This document shows, piece after piece, positions 38,490-50,720 of a stretch of 64,000 nucleotides of DNA. Each line of letters begins with the position of its first letter. Position 1 is the stretch's first letter. The notes under the pieces were generated by a model. It had not been told where the DNA came from and did no database searches. It saw nothing but the letters and a program-made list of their open reading frames with translations. Source of the stretch: Ursus arctos (taxonomy: Eukaryota > Chordata > Mammalia > Carnivora > Ursidae); assembly GCF_023065955.2 (NCBI RefSeq), contig NW_026622930.1, positions 21,057,449-21,121,448 of the forward strand. The letters are read 5' to 3'. The position numbers were made by a program, and so were the translations under genes.

Positions 38490-39060
38490 GGTGATCACCC
38501 AGAGATGACTCACCCTAATTCCTGGAGCCTGTGAACGTGATGAGAGATCACTCTCATGCTTATGTTTTATGGTAGAGTTGACCTTTAGACAAAGAAATTA
38601 TCTTGGTGGGCCTAATCTGATCACAGGAGTCCTTAAAAGCATAGAAATTTTTCTGGCTGTTGAGAGAAGAGGAGGTCGGAGGTTTCAAACACGGGAAAGA
38701 TTATTGTGGTGTTACTGGCTTCAGATTCTGAGGGGTCCATGAGCCAAGGAGTGTGGGTGGCCTTAGAAACTCAGAGCAACCCCTGGCCCAAAGCTAGCAA
38801 GGAAATAGGGACCAGAGTGTTAAGTGCATGGAACTAAATCGTGTCAACAACATGGATGAACTTGGAAGTGGATTTTCCCCCAAAGCCTCCAAGTAAGAGC
38901 CCAGGCCAGCTGATACCTTGACTTTAGCCTTAGGAAACCCTGGGCACAGTACCTCTCCTGGACTTGGGATCTGTGGAAACAGGGAGATAATAAATGATAT
39001 TGTTTTAAGCCATTACATTTGTGGGGATTTGTTACACTGCAATAGAAAAATAATACATCT
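38490..39060 (+). mobile_element. ERVL-MaLR-type LTR (MLT1-like)
   Basis: The sense LTR pattern: TTCCTGGAGCCTGTGAACGTG, GGTGGGCCTAATCTGATCACAGG, CTTAAAAGCATAGAAATTTTTC, CATGAGCCAAGGAGTGTGGG, then GATAATAAATGATATTGTTTTAAGCCATTAC and a GCAATAGAAAAATAATACA end. Its polyadenylation-like AATAAA lies at about 38989-38994. No internal retroviral sequence remains. Confidence 0.75.
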
Positions 39061-40425
39061 ATCCTTAGACTTAGCTATATTGCTAGCCCTTTTTCCTGCC
39101 TTTCAAAGTAAACTCTTTCCTCTGTGGTCCTGAGTCTTTCCAGTTCAGGGGCATTGCTTTCTCAGTTATACCTGCTCTTCAAAGATCTGATTACTGTCTT
39201 ACAGGAATACCTCCCTGCGATTCTGGCTTCTCCTTTGACTTGAATCCTCTGCCCATTTTTTTTTTTTATTCCTCTTTCCCACTAGTCTTTAACACAATCC
39301 TGTGATATAGGTGCTATTATCTTTATAAAGATAAATAATTCCTTGAGGCCCTAGGATGACTTATGACTGGATTGAGAATCACATTCAGTTTTCTGTGGTC
39401 AGAGCTCAACTGCTTAACCACCTCCTTTTATTATTTCTCATGCTGGCTTCATGCTGTTTTTCCCTGCTAAAACTGACAGGGTTTTCAGGAAACTGTTTCT
39501 TTGGAGTGATTGACTCATTGTAGTGTATCTTGAATTGTTTCATACTAAAGTATAAAATATAAAGTGTAAAAACTGCCTTGTAAGTATTTGCATTTTTACT
39601 CACTATTTCTAATTCTGAAATGAGAATCTTAATTTTCTTTTTTCGGGTTCAAGCCATGGCAGGCTACCATAAGCGGAGATGGAGATTGTTCTTGGTGCCA
39701 GTGTTGTGATTCTAGCTTCCTTACCTGCTGGCTTTTTCATTGCACTGGGAGGTGATGAGGATGAGAAGGGTAGTTCTTGGCCTCCCTCAGTGTCAGCCTT
39801 CACCCTGCAGAGGCTGGCAGAGGGTGATGGACATCTGGTCCCTTGACTTTTCTCTTATGTCCCTTCCCCAGCTATCCTAATCTTAATCTTATTTCCTTTT
39901 TGGGGCTTCAAGAGTCCCAGTTACAAACTGGTGTATTTCCTGTCCCTACTGACTTTATTTATTAATAATGATTGATTGTACCACATAACCTTTCTTAGAT
40001 TGTATCTGCATGCTTCCCTGTATTGTCTTCCTTATCTATTTTGAAGTTTCTCCTTTTTAAAAGTATGTAATTGAAATGCATAGAACTGTTATTTTAAGTA
40101 ACATTATATTATTTCAACCTCTGGTAAATTATAATAGGAATCTTTTTCTCCATTCTTTTGCTAAATTTTATCCTACATTTAAATAATTATTTATAATCAA
40201 GGATTGATATGTGTTGGTGATCAAAATCTGCAACGTATTATTTCAGTGTGTGCTACTTCAGGGTAATTGTATTTTTCTTTTTCTAGCCTGAAAACTATTT
40301 TTCATTAAAAAATGGAAAAAATACAAAATACTATTTTATGGATTTTTTCCTCCTTGTGTATTAAACTTTATTTTCTGACAGTCTCTCTGATGGATTTTAC
40401 AGTGATTTTTTTTTTAACCTGATAG

Positions 40426-41076
40426 ATTCTAAAAGAAAAGGATGAATTGAAAAGCCAGCTTTATACAGCATTACAACAAATAGAGAATCTTCGAAAGGAA
40501 TTGAACGATGTCTTAACCAAGCGAGCCCTTCAAGAAGAGGAGCTTCACTGTAAGGAGCAGAAACTAAGTGACGTTAAGGCTCATCAAGTTGACCTTGAAC
40601 TAGAAGTCAAGGATTCCCTGGACACTATCCAAAGGCTAGAAAGTGAATTGAAGCATCAGAGTAAGATTCAAAGCCAGATGAAAGTCGAGAAAGCTCACCT
40701 GGAAGAAGAAATCACAGAGCTAAAAAATAGCCAGGCCAGGGACAAAGCCCAACTTCTCGAGATGCAAGAGGCCGTCAAGAACTTGAGTGCCATCCGGGCA
40801 GATCTTGCTAATAAATTGGCCGAGGAACAGAGAGCCAGGAAAGAGGTGCTTAAGAACCTTGCTGACCTCAAGACACAGGCAAAATCCAGAGATGAAGAAA
40901 CAGCTACGATCATTACACAGTTAAAGCTAGAACGAGACGTTCACCAGAGGGAGCTGGAAGATCTCACATCGTCATTGCAGAGTGTGAAAACGAAACATGA
41001 GCAGAACATCCAGGAGCTGATGAAGCACTTTAAGAAAGAAAAGAGTGAGGCTGAGAATCATATTAGGACACTGAAG
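40426..41076 (+). CDS. CEP128: CEP128 large internal coding exon, 217 codons
   Basis: This exon of 651 bases (217 codons, phase 0 both ends) is the largest here. It begins ILKEKDELKSQLYTALQQ and ends EAENHIRTLK. The acceptor follows a T-rich tract (TTTTTAACCTGATAG|ATT) and the donor is AAG|GTACCT. The middle contains QSKIQSQMKVEKAHLEEE and SRDEETATIITQLKLERD, stretches I recall as nearly unchanged in human CEP128. The exon is helical and charged throughout, with one unbroken coiled-coil pattern and no globular domain. The open frame continues 24 codons into the intron to a stop at 41146-41148. That tail (VPALNYPDD...) is not coiled coil and is only intron read-through. Confidence 0.97.
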
Positions 41077-41729
41077 GTACCTGCGCTGAATTATCCTGAT
41101 GATACTGAAGGAATTTTTCTGGTGGCTTATGAAGTTAATAAGGCGTAAACTTCTAGAGATCATTCTGTATTCCTAAGCACTGAAGGGAAGATAAAACTAA
41201 CAGTAAAGAGGCTTATTCATGCCTGTTCGGCCAGGTTGAAATGAGTTATAGCAGCCACCTGGGAGCACCTATTTCAGAGCACTGAAGCCCTTTAAAAAGA
41301 ACGTTTAGCTATTTTGGGAGTTCAGGAAAGGCAGAGGTGGCAGTAAGTTGTGGATCTGAAACGTGCCCTCATTCAACATTTGTGACCTCCTAAAATGTAA
41401 AAGGCAAAGACTTGTCAAGGCCATAGAAGTTATAACCACAGTCCTTATTAGTATGGTAACTAAAGTGAATCAGCTTACGAGCTGTGTAAACCCAAGGCTT
41501 TGAGATTTACCCTTTCTTTTCCAAATCATAGTTGGCCTGGGTAAATGAGTAATTGAGATCTTGCATTTGGGGAAATGTTCTAGGGTCTACTGGTATTAGC
41601 ATTATCCCCATGCAGGGGAATTATTTTATAACATGTTTGTCAGGAGTGTGATAAGTCTGTCCCTCCTTCCTGCTTTAGTTTTCTTCCATAGTACTTATCA
41701 TCATATGATATAGATTCCATAGTACTTGT

Positions 41730-41865
41730 TTTTTAGTCTCCCTTTATTAGAATGAAAACTCCATGAGGACTGGGATTTGAATCTGTTGTGTTTATAGCTG
41801 TATCTCCAGTGCCTAGAACAGTTCCTGGAACACTGTAGATATCCGTTGAATAGGTGAATAAATAG
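41730..41865 (+). repeat. L2 3' terminal piece
   Basis: AATGAAAACTCCATGAGGACTGGGA, GCTGTATCTCCAGTGCCTAGAACAG and CGTTGAATAGGTGAATAAA are the familiar end of L2 in sense orientation. Confidence 0.7.
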
Positions 41866-42399
41866 ATAAGTGTTCAAAGTTTAATTATAATTTTTTTTCA
41901 AAATTCCTTGAAATACAACTACCATAAAAATGCTTATGATGAAAGATGAAATTATAATGAAATAGCTGACATTGGTAGAATGCTTTCAGCTATTTTTTGA
42001 ATTCTCCCCAGTTCCATATAGCCTACTGGCAATAGTGGCTTTGGGGTTACTAATTGGGGGTGGGCAGAGCAGAATGGAGATTGGGGGAATGGGTAGGAGG
42101 CCCTTACTATATTTCATTCAACCTAAGACACCATCAGTTATAAGGCTCATCATTATGTGCTACTAAGAAAAAAAAATACTTCCTTCTGAAAACATAACAT
42201 ACTGTCAACTTCAAGACAACATCCCAAGACAGAGATGGTAAAATGTGGGAAAATTTGTCTTCATATTGATGAAATATGGCATAATAGTCTGTCAGAGTTG
42301 ATGAGGACATAAACAAAAGTAGAACCAGAGATATGGAGAAGAGCTAATCTTGAAAGTAAAATATATGTCATATGTTGATTGATTGTGACAATAACAGTA

Positions 42400-42640
42400 A
42401 TACTAGCAGACATTTTTTTCCAGCACTAGTTCATGCCAGTCTTACTATCAGAACTTTACATGTGTTAACCATTTAATCCTCACATGATCCCTGCAGATTG
42501 TATGGTATTTTTTCTCTAATGAGGAAATTGAGGCGTGGAAAGTTAACTGTCCAAGGTCTTAGAGCTGGAAAGTAGCGGAGACAGGGTTTGAACCTAGGTA
42601 GTCAAGTGCCTGCTGTGTTTTTAACTGCACTTCTGTAGTT
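42400..42640 (-). repeat. MIR SINE fragment
   Basis: The reverse MIR: TTTACATGTGTTAACCATTTAATCCTCACATGATCC, AATGAGGAAATTGAGGCGTGG, AAGGTCTTAGAGCTGGAAAGTAG, GGGTTTGAACCTAGGTAG. Confidence 0.75.
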
Positions 42641-43984
42641 GAAAAGGTTTAGAATCAAGGATGACTAGGCACAGACATGGGTGACTAGGTGACTAATGAG
42701 GGCGTTTGTCAAGGGAGATAATGCAGACAGAAGAACAGATTTGGAGAGAAGAGTGGTAATTCCAGTTTTTGGGTTTTTTTTGGTTGTTTTTGGGGTTTTT
42801 TGTTTGTTTTTAGCGTGTCGAATTAGGTGGAAAGGAACAGAAGCTTAAGCATGAAAGTCTAGGCGGAGCAATTTTTAGTACATAATGGGTTAGACATTGA
42901 GGAGGAAAGTAAGATTAAATTTGAATATTTGGGATCCAGTGACCCATTGGTGGTAGTTGAAGTCATGGGATTTTAATGAGATCATGTAGGGAGAAAGAAG
43001 AGGCTGAAACTCTAGAACAGCGATGTTTAAGGGAAGTACTGAGAAAGAGGTTCTAGCAGATAAGAATAAAGGACCCATGAGAGACAGAAGGGAACAGGAA
43101 AAGAATGGTGTCTTGGAAACCTAGGCAAGTCAAGAGTGTCAAATGTGGCAGACAGATTAAAAGAAGAACTAAAATCGTGTTCATTCCATTTGTCAGAGAT
43201 GGCTAGGGAAGGTCCGTGAGGAAATGTGAGGGGTTGGATCAGAACAGAGTGGATAATATTCAACAGGAGACGGGGCGGTTTCCCCCATCCTTTTTTAGGA
43301 AATGCTTTGTATTCATGTGTAGTGAAATGACAGAAAAGCTTTGAGAAATTACCTGTATGTAAAGAATATATAACTTAAAAGTACTAGATATTTTGAAAAT
43401 TTTAGGCTTTTTTTTTTTTTTTAATTTGGAAGACAGAAATAGGGGAGGGGTGTTTCAACCACTCTTTAATGTGGTACAAAAGCATCGTAAGAACTTAAAA
43501 GGAGAACCAGAGATTGTGAGTACTTTCACTGTAAACTGAATGAGTTGCCCATAAGGAACAATCCCTACCTCATGCTATTTCACTAACATAATCCTATACT
43601 TTTTACTTATTTATGTTAATTAAAAGGAGTTGATAATAATGGTCATCACAGATGACTTAGTATACTGAATTTTGTACAAGAGGACTTTGGACAAGTAGCT
43701 CTATAAATGTTCTATTTCTTTGTCTTTTGGCTTCACCTTTATTACTTTTTCTGGGTCTAATAAATGCTGATATGTTACCCATATTTTTTCTCTATACGAA
43801 TTATATGTGCTCCCCATCTAGAACTACTCTTCTTATGCCTATATCTAAATTTAAATATAAAATATTTTAATTAAATATTCTACGTACTATTAATATTTGA
43901 AAGATATTGGGTTATCACCTCATTATGATTTCAACAGAAATCATTGGGAAGAGGTTTTTTTCTTTTTTTTCTTTTTTTTTAATC

Positions 43985-44165
43985 AAAAGACCAAGGATTT
44001 GAGTTCTGTACTTTTGCTACTTGCTGGCTATATGATCTTTGTCAAGTTACTTAACCTTTTTTCACCTCATCGATAACATGGACTAGTAATGTCTTTATCA
44101 CAGGGTTTTTGCTAGTACAGCATCACTTTGTAAAGTTAGAGTGAAATGTAAATGTACTAAGAAAA
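43985..44165 (+). repeat. MIR SINE fragment
   Basis: The sense MIR: GACCAAGGATTTGAGTTCTG, CTTGCTGGCTATATGATCTTTGTCAAGTTACTTAACC, then GATAACATGGACTAGTAATG and GTAAATGTACTAAG. Confidence 0.65.
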
Positions 44166-44895
44166 CCACAAGAAGTAAGTTCTTAGTCAGATTTAGGCAT
44201 TGGCCTGCAGGTAAATGTTTTAAAATAGGCTCTCCGGAAGGGTAAAGGGGGAAACCCTGATTCGTAGCATTTGCCCAGTTCAGTATTGTATCTAGATCCC
44301 ATTTGATTTCAGGCTATCAAAGAAGACAGCATCAGAGAGGGACAGTGTTGGGAAGAGAGGAGCACAGCTGGTTCTTAAGGCTCCCTGAGCCAACTCCAGT
44401 TCGCCCCTGGCCTTAGGGGCAATGAACCTTCTGTACCCAAGAGTTTCATTAGCCATAAAGAAAAGGCAAAGCATTCTATTGAAACTTAAAATCATAATTG
44501 AGCAATTTTCCTGAGGAGAGACTTTATTTTGTAATTTTGTTTTTGGGTTGTGAAAACAGGATTCCTCATTAAAAATCAATTCCTTTGTTAATTTAAAATG
44601 GCATCCAGTCTTAGGTGAATTTTGTGAGGTGAATATAATACAGATTTTTGTCTAAAGCTGACAAAACTTCCTCTCAGGAAATTGATTCCAGTGATTGAAT
44701 TCCTACATACCTGATTACACACATACAATGCACTTGTAAAAAGAAAAGAAACATATATTTTAGAAATTAAAACATGCCTTTTAAACAGATCATAGGTAGT
44801 TGCTTACAAGCTGTTAGTAACTGGTAGGTGTGACCAGTTAACACTGCCAAGTTGTACCCAGCGGCTTTTTACAAATGATTAACGTACCTTCCTAA

Positions 44896-45145
44896 AGGCA
44901 GTGTGGCGGAGTAGTTGAAAGCCTGGACGTTAGAATTCCTGGGTTCAAATCCTAGCTCTGAAGTTACTCATTACATATCCTGGGGCAAGTTTTAGTGTCT
45001 CTGGGATTCAGCCTCAAAAAAGAAGGAAGCAGTAGTAGTACCTCTCTGGTTGGGTTGTTGTGAGGACACAATGAGGAAGAACTATACAAAGAGGTCTGAG
45101 AGCAGTGCCTGACATATAGTAAGTGTTTGCACCGTTGTTATTTTA
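44896..45145 (+). repeat. MIR SINE, nearly full length
   Basis: The clearest MIR in the window, in sense: AGGCAGTGTGGCGGAGTAGTTGAAAGCCTGG, the B-box-like GGGTTCAAATCC, CTGGGGCAAGTTTTAGTGTCTCTGGG, GGTTGGGTTGTTGTGAGGACACAATGAG and AGTGCCTGACATATAGTAAGTG. Confidence 0.85.
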
Positions 45146-45896
45146 AAAATTTTAAAATTCACATACCTGGCAAATCTTTACTGAATCCTGTACACAGAAT
45201 AGATTATTCCTAATTTTTTCTTAAAGTTGATTCAGGTTATATTTTTTAAAAAAAGAAAAAAAAACCAGGTACTTTATTACACTGTTGGTACAGAAATAAT
45301 AATCACTGGTAAACTCCTTTTTGAGTTCAGTTACTTGTAGTTTCTTGGATGCTACAATTCATAATCCTTTCAGCCTTACTGGGTGGGATCAGTGATTTTG
45401 TTGTACTGAAAGTACACAGTTTCATAAAACCCAGGAGAGAGGTTGAACAGGAATGTCGTAAAGCTCCTTTTATAGAGGAGGAAACTGATCAGTCAGTACT
45501 GGGTCATAGTATTTCCCTTTTGGGACACATCTCTCACAACCCCTTTCCTTCTCAGCAGAGTTGGGGTGCCCACTTTGGGTTGGCACAGTATTTGCTTCTG
45601 TCTTCGTTAAGCACTTCTCATTCGTTGTTGTAGAATCAGTAGCTGCATCTAGCAATTTACTGTTCATATTTGCTATCTCAGCACCTAGTACATCCTTTCA
45701 CTGAGTAAGTGCTCAGTGAGCACTAAGGAGTGATTGAATAAATGCAAGGAGGATTTCCTTTCCTTTGTGTGTATGTTATGTACAGATGCTTAGAGCAAAA
45801 TCTTGAAGTTTTTGCCCACTGATAAAATATGTAGCTTGTTTGGTGTACAATTTGGCTGTGGCCAGTGGACTTTTTCTTTTCTCCTCTTTTTCTCAG

Positions 45897-46061
45897 GCAG
45901 AAAGCATAGAAGATAAGAATACAGCTAAAGTCCATCGTTGTCAGCTAGAGAAGGTGAAATCACAGTGTGACAGGCTGACAGAGGAATTAACCCAGAATGA
46001 AAATGAGAACAGAAAACTGAAGCTCAAATATCAGGCTTTGAAGGACCAGCTAGAAGAAAAG
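45897..46061 (+). CDS. CEP128: CEP128 internal coding exon, 55 codons
   Basis: This exon of 165 bases (55 codons, phase 0 both ends) encodes AESIEDKNTAKVHRCQLEK at its start and LKLKYQALKDQLEEK at its end. Between them is the conserved SQCDRLTEELTQNENEN block. The acceptor is the strongest in the window, a run of about 25 pyrimidines (45869-45894) ending TCTCAG|GCA. The donor is AAG|GTAAAA. The peptide follows directly from the 217-codon exon, in the order known from human CEP128. A CAN-SINE in the opposite orientation begins only 77 bases after the exon end. A candidate alternative last exon lies downstream at 52281. Confidence 0.95.
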
Positions 46062-46138
46062 GTAAAAATATGAATGAATTCAAATTTTAAAGACTTATTC
46101 AGATTTCTTCCAGTATTTCTTCTAGAATATATTTTATG

Positions 46139-46345
46139 CAATGTTTTTTAGAGAGAGAGTGCACACCCACAAATGGGGGTGGGGAGGGGCAGAGGAAGAG
46201 GAAGAGAGAGAAAGAGAATCTGAAGCAGCCTCCATGCTCATGATCATGGAGCCCGATGTGGGGCTTGATCTCGGGACTCTGAGACCATGACCTGAGCCGA
46301 AATCAAGAATTAGTTGCTTGATCAACTGAGCCACCCAGGTGCCCC
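46139..46345 (-). mobile_element. CAN-SINE close to a CEP128 donor
   Basis: A reverse SINE from TTTTTTAGAGAGAGAG to the head ending CCACCCAGGTGCCCC. Short duplications TATTTTATG (46130-46138) and TATTTTGTG (46346-46354). The A-rich/AAATAAA part of the tail is missing, so the copy is old or tail-shortened. It lies 77 bases after the exon ending at 46061. Confidence 0.88.
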
Positions 46346-46559
46346 TATTTTGTGTATTAATAAATACTAATTGTAGTCTTTCATAGGAAAGTTATATTGG
46401 TGCCACACAAAAAATGATAGTTTATTAGAATGCTGGATTTTTGTTCTTTCAACCAACTATTAACCTTCTACTACATATGATTTTTAAATTTCTTCTGGAT
46501 CTTAAAATAGGAATTCAGAGGCAAGGTAGCAAAGAAAGGAATTCTGGTTAATTGAGGAC

Positions 46560-46850
46560 CTGCCGTATGTGAGGTATTTATGCCAGCTGATTTATATATG
46601 TGTGCTCATTCAGTTCTCACAATTCTTTGGGTTAGATTTATTGATCCCTTTTAACCTATGAGGAAACTGAGGCTCACAACAAATACTGTAATAGTTAAGT
46701 GCTCTCTATGTGCAAGGCACTTTTAATGCTTATAGTAATTTTATGAAATCGATACTATTATGCTCATTTTTGCAGTTGCAGAGACTGAAGCTTAAGAAGG
46801 TTGGTAAACTTGGAACATTCCTAGTAGGCTTACTGCTTTCCTTTCAGTAG
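46560..46850 (-). repeat. Two adjoining MIR fragments
   Basis: Both are in reverse orientation: first GTGAGGTATTTATGCCAGC to TATGAGGAAACTGAGGCTCACAAC, then AGTGCTCTCTATGTGCAAGGCAC to TTGCAGAGACTGAAGCTTAAG. Order and spacing suggest two separate insertions or a duplicated piece. Confidence 0.6.
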
Positions 46851-48184
46851 ATGTGTGAATTTATTTGGAGTATCTGCTATATATCAGGCATTGGGTAGAA
46901 TACCAGGGACTTTGAGAGAGTCACTACTTTTGTGGCAAAAGTCAACTAGGAATAGAAGACAGAATATTTTTCTTCCGCTAACTTCCTTTTTGGAAGATTA
47001 TAAAAGGAAGACTATAAAAAGGATTTATAGTTTAGTATGATAAAAGTCAAATGTAAAGATGATCATTGAAGTACTTAATGTTAGTAGGATAAGACAAGAT
47101 AGACAGGGTCAAATGAGTCCTGTATTTGACAAGGTTACGTGTATGAGGAAGGTGCCACCACTGGGTGGGGTATCATAAAATGCTTCACACACCTGTAGGA
47201 TAAAACTTCCTTAACTGCTTTACTGATCTTTTCCTCTTTATGTTTTCTGAAAAATTCACTATATTTTATAGGTATATTTTTTTACCTTTCTAGTAATTGT
47301 CAAAATCAAGGAAATAAGATATAAGTTTGGTGTTTTTGATTAAACGTGCTAAATTACATTGCTAAATATAGGCCTACAATCTTGACAACTGCTGCAATTT
47401 AGTTCTCATGTCATGCTTTGTTTTGAGTGTGTCCCGTATTCACACATATTTACTGTATCTGTTGCCAGGGTGTAGTTGCTGTGGAGATAATGCTAAATTT
47501 TCCAGCTTTTCCATAATTAAAATTCTAGCCAGAAGAGTGTATTAACGTGTTTTATACTTACGTATTTGCATTTAAAAAATAGTGGTGAAAATTTCTTATG
47601 TTGGGATGTCAGTTTACCTTGTTCTGCTTAAAATAAATGTTTCTTCACTGATTCTATTTGTGATGTTCTAGATATATACGTGCTATCACACGTTCGTATA
47701 AGTGGAGCGTTCACCTTATGACAGAGCTTCAGGAGTTAATGATTGTATTCCATGGCTATGTATTGAGCATCCAGTATGTGTCAGGCCTTGTGCTGGGTGC
47801 GGAGGATTGGGTATAGATAAGACACGGGTCTGCAACTGAATGTTCCTAGCCAGATCATGAAAAACAAAATCGCTTTCAGCTGTTAAAACTGTATAGTCGA
47901 GTCTTGACAATGTGTGCTAATGCAGAGAAAAGATGTCTCTGGAATCTAAACTGATAAATAATCTTAAAGATATAATAATCTTAAACGCACAAACATAAGT
48001 ATATGTAGCTTATATGCTTGCTTTTCTCTAAGATCTATTTTTTGTGTACGTGATTATTATGTACTTTGGATTCACTTAGCTGTTCATGTTGATCTGTGCC
48101 TTAGTATATGGTTACCTATGAATCAAAATTTTGTTGGGTCCCACCGTCTCTAGATAGGGCTCTTCTCTCTGAGAGGTGGCATAA

Positions 48185-48405
48185 CATTAGTGGCTATGGG
48201 CAGAACGTTGAGTGTAAATCATTTTCTGGCTGTATTATGGTTTTAAGCCAATTGCTTAAAACTCAAAGCCTCAGTTTTATCATCTTAAAAAAGGTATGAT
48301 GATACCTCTATTATAGAATTAAATGTGAAAAAATACATAAAGTGCCTGGCGGAGTAACCGATATCTAATAAGCTATCAATTAGTAAATGCCATTATTTTG
48401 TTATT
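48185..48405 (+). repeat. MIR SINE fragment
   Basis: The sense MIR: TTAAAACTCAAAGCCTCAGTTTTATCATCTTAAAAAAGG, GATGATACCTCTATTATAGAATT and AAAGTGCCTGGCGGAGTAACCG. Confidence 0.6.
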
Positions 48406-48912
48406 GTTGTGTTTCCAAATAAATGCTGATTAGTGGTTCAGCCAAGCAATCAACCAATCAGCAAGTATTGATTGACTGCCTCTGGTCCGTCTAATAATGT
48501 TAGGTAGTGAAGGGCCAGGGAACTGGAAGTAAGAATTATTGCAGAACTATGCAAATTGGAAGTTTAGAACCAGACTGTGTTGAATCACATGAGACAGATG
48601 GCCCACAAAGGAGGATCCCTTGTGAAAAGAGCTGGCAGTTCTATTAGCAAGTGATATTGAAAGCATGTGTGTTAAGCAAACCAAACAAGTGGGCAGTTTT
48701 ATAATTATGTTTTCTATTTGAGGACAGGAGCCAAATCTTGATTGTTTTTGCATCTCCAAGATCAGGCACAGAGCCAGATACACAGTAGGTAATTTGTAAG
48801 TAAATTCTGGAGAAAGAGGTGTGTGTGTGCGTGTGTATACATACATACATGCTTGCACATATGTGTAATATGTAGATAAAAAATATGGATAACCTATGGG
48901 TATATGTACATT

Positions 48913-48914
<2 letters not shown>

Positions 48915-48954
<40 letters not shown>
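48915..48954. repeat. (GT)20 microsatellite
   Basis: A perfect dinucleotide run of about 20 GT units, followed by ATGTGGG. It produces long cysteine-free Thr/His repeat frames on the opposite strand, which are not genes. A shorter impure GTGTGTGTGCGTGTGT precedes it near 48821-48836. Confidence 0.95.
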
Positions 48955-48959
<5 letters not shown>

Positions 48960-50339
48960 GGAGGGCAGACTGCGGAAAATAAAAACAAGAAAACAAGACG
49001 AAAATGTATTTTCAGTGAAAAAAAAAAAGCCCCCATGACTTGTAGCCCAAAGATTACTATGTAAGCAATACAATGGACTTGATAAATGGGGTCTTATGGA
49101 TTGAAGGGGTTTCAAATGTGATTCTGCTGTAATCAAAAGGGAAGCCTTTCTTGTTTACCTAATACAGCATTATTCTCGCATGCCCATCTTAGTGGCATAA
49201 GTGGCACTTCCCCTCTTTTTTAAATGTCTTGCTACTTTTTTGACAGCTTACTTTAGGTCTTTGTTTCTTGTCGTGTTATTACTTGGTAAGCTAAGAAATG
49301 TTAAAATTGCATCAAAATTCATATAAAGCCATGAGCATCAGCAGCCTGAATCAGCAGTAGAAGATTGCTGTTAGTATATATGTACAGAATAACTAACTTC
49401 AGCATATTTTCCTCATGTATTCAGTGGTGATATGCAGTAATAAAATGCATTTTTTCCAACATCTGATTTTCCTTTAACATCAAATGTTATTTTTCAATTT
49501 TACATGACAAAGAGCACAAGTATTGTGCAACCCACAGAATTTTTACATATGCATTTAAAACTTTATTAACTTTTTACTGGGAAAAACCTCTCATGCAATG
49601 TTAGATAGAACTTTGTAGTGTCATTGAAATTTATTATTCCTTTTGCTTAAAATTTTAAAGGAAAATATTTGATTTCTTCTTTTGTTCTAAAAGGATCTTA
49701 TTAATATTAATTTTTTAATTCTTCTGGCATTTACCTGGAAACTCATAATGCTGTTTGTTTTATCAGAAATATATTTTTATTGGTTTCACTGGAATCTGAA
49801 TCATCAAAAGAGTTAGCATATAATTAAGCCATTTTTGCTCAGCAAGTCAGCATCAAAGTTTACATAGTGAAGATTTTAAATGTCTTATCTATACAGACCT
49901 ATATCTGATCCAACTTTAAAAAATTTTATTAAAGTAGGTATGAGTTTACTAATGATACTGGCCATCTTTGTGGAGCTTTCCAAGTAATTTTGTAGTGTAA
50001 GTATTAAACATGGTTTTTAATTTTGAGCATGTTTACATGATATTTTAGACATAAATATGGTGTCTAAAATTAAGAGAATATTAGTTTGTAGATTATTCTG
50101 TTTATATTGTGTCTATTCTCCTGAACCTTAGGTTTTGGAAGTATGGCTGTTTTATGAAAAAATGTATACAATATTTTGGGCAGGTATTTTTATAAGCAGT
50201 GAGAAAATGGCATAAAAAATGATAGTAATGTTCTGAGATTGTTTTCCTATGTCCAATGTAGACATAATAAAGACATTAATTTTCAGATATTAGAGAAAGT
50301 AATTTTATTGATTATATTCATTTTTATAAATTCTGAAAT

Positions 50340-50720
50340 TATGTTTAGAAAAATATTTTCTTCTTTAAAAGGGAACATTAAAATTATAAAACCGATTTTC
50401 ATTTGGATAATGCAGGGTACTTTATATAGAAGGTTTAAAAACTCACCTGTGATCTCACCACCTAACTCTCTTGCATTCGAGTTCTGGTGGAATTCTTTTC
50501 GGGGTTCTTTTCTACACACACAGATACACAGATCCCATTTGGGATCATTCACCATGCACAGCTTTGTGTTCTGAATTTACCTGTGTCCGTGAACGTTTTT
50601 CAAAATCAAATTTATTTGACACCCAATATTTTATCTGGTGAATATGGCATTCTCTTTATGAGTACATTACTGTGTCTTTTCTATTTTAAAATTATAGATC
50701 AAGTAATTTCTGTCCTATAT
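50340..50720 (-). repeat. Possible HAL1 or L1 remnant
   Basis: Words such as CATTAAAATTATAAAACCG, TTCTACACACACAGATACACAG and TTATTTGACACCC recall an antisense HAL1/L1 remnant. The match is weak. Confidence 0.3.

Larger units (their letters stand above)
32871..40425 (+). other. CEP128: CEP128 intron of 7,555 bases (intron 3)
   Basis: This phase-0 intron holds a CAN-SINE at 36875-37067 and an ERVL-MaLR-like LTR at about 38490-39060. An L2-like pyrimidine-rich stretch lies around 36000-36560 and another around 39120-39300; both are weak calls. I recognise nothing in 32871-35990, 37090-38480 or 39430-40425. The 79-codon open frame at 37825-38064 has no recognisable relative and no splice context. 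Confidence 0.85.
41077..45896 (+). other. CEP128: CEP128 intron of 4,820 bases (intron 4)
   Basis: This phase-0 intron has an L2-like tail near 41730-41865 and MIRs near 42400-42640, 43985-44165 and 44896-45145. A short stretch at 45670-45745 resembles the end of an L2 or MIR. I recognise nothing in 41077-41720, 42650-43980 or 44170-44890. It contains no CAN-SINE, unlike the other introns. Confidence 0.85.

Noticed and set aside
40695..40913. - strand open frame opposite the large CEP128 exon
   Set aside because: It is a shadow of the coding strand, serine/leucine-rich as expected for the complement of Glu/Lys codons.
41077..41148. 24-codon extension of the 217-codon exon as an alternative end
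   Set aside because: It begins at a good donor (AAG|GTACCT), loses coiled-coil character at once, and no polyadenylation hexamer follows nearby. Intron read-through is the simpler view.
48547..49136. Three - strand open frames with (TH)n or (HT)n runs
   Set aside because: They exist only because a GT microsatellite has no stops in any frame. The flanking sequence shows no protein character.
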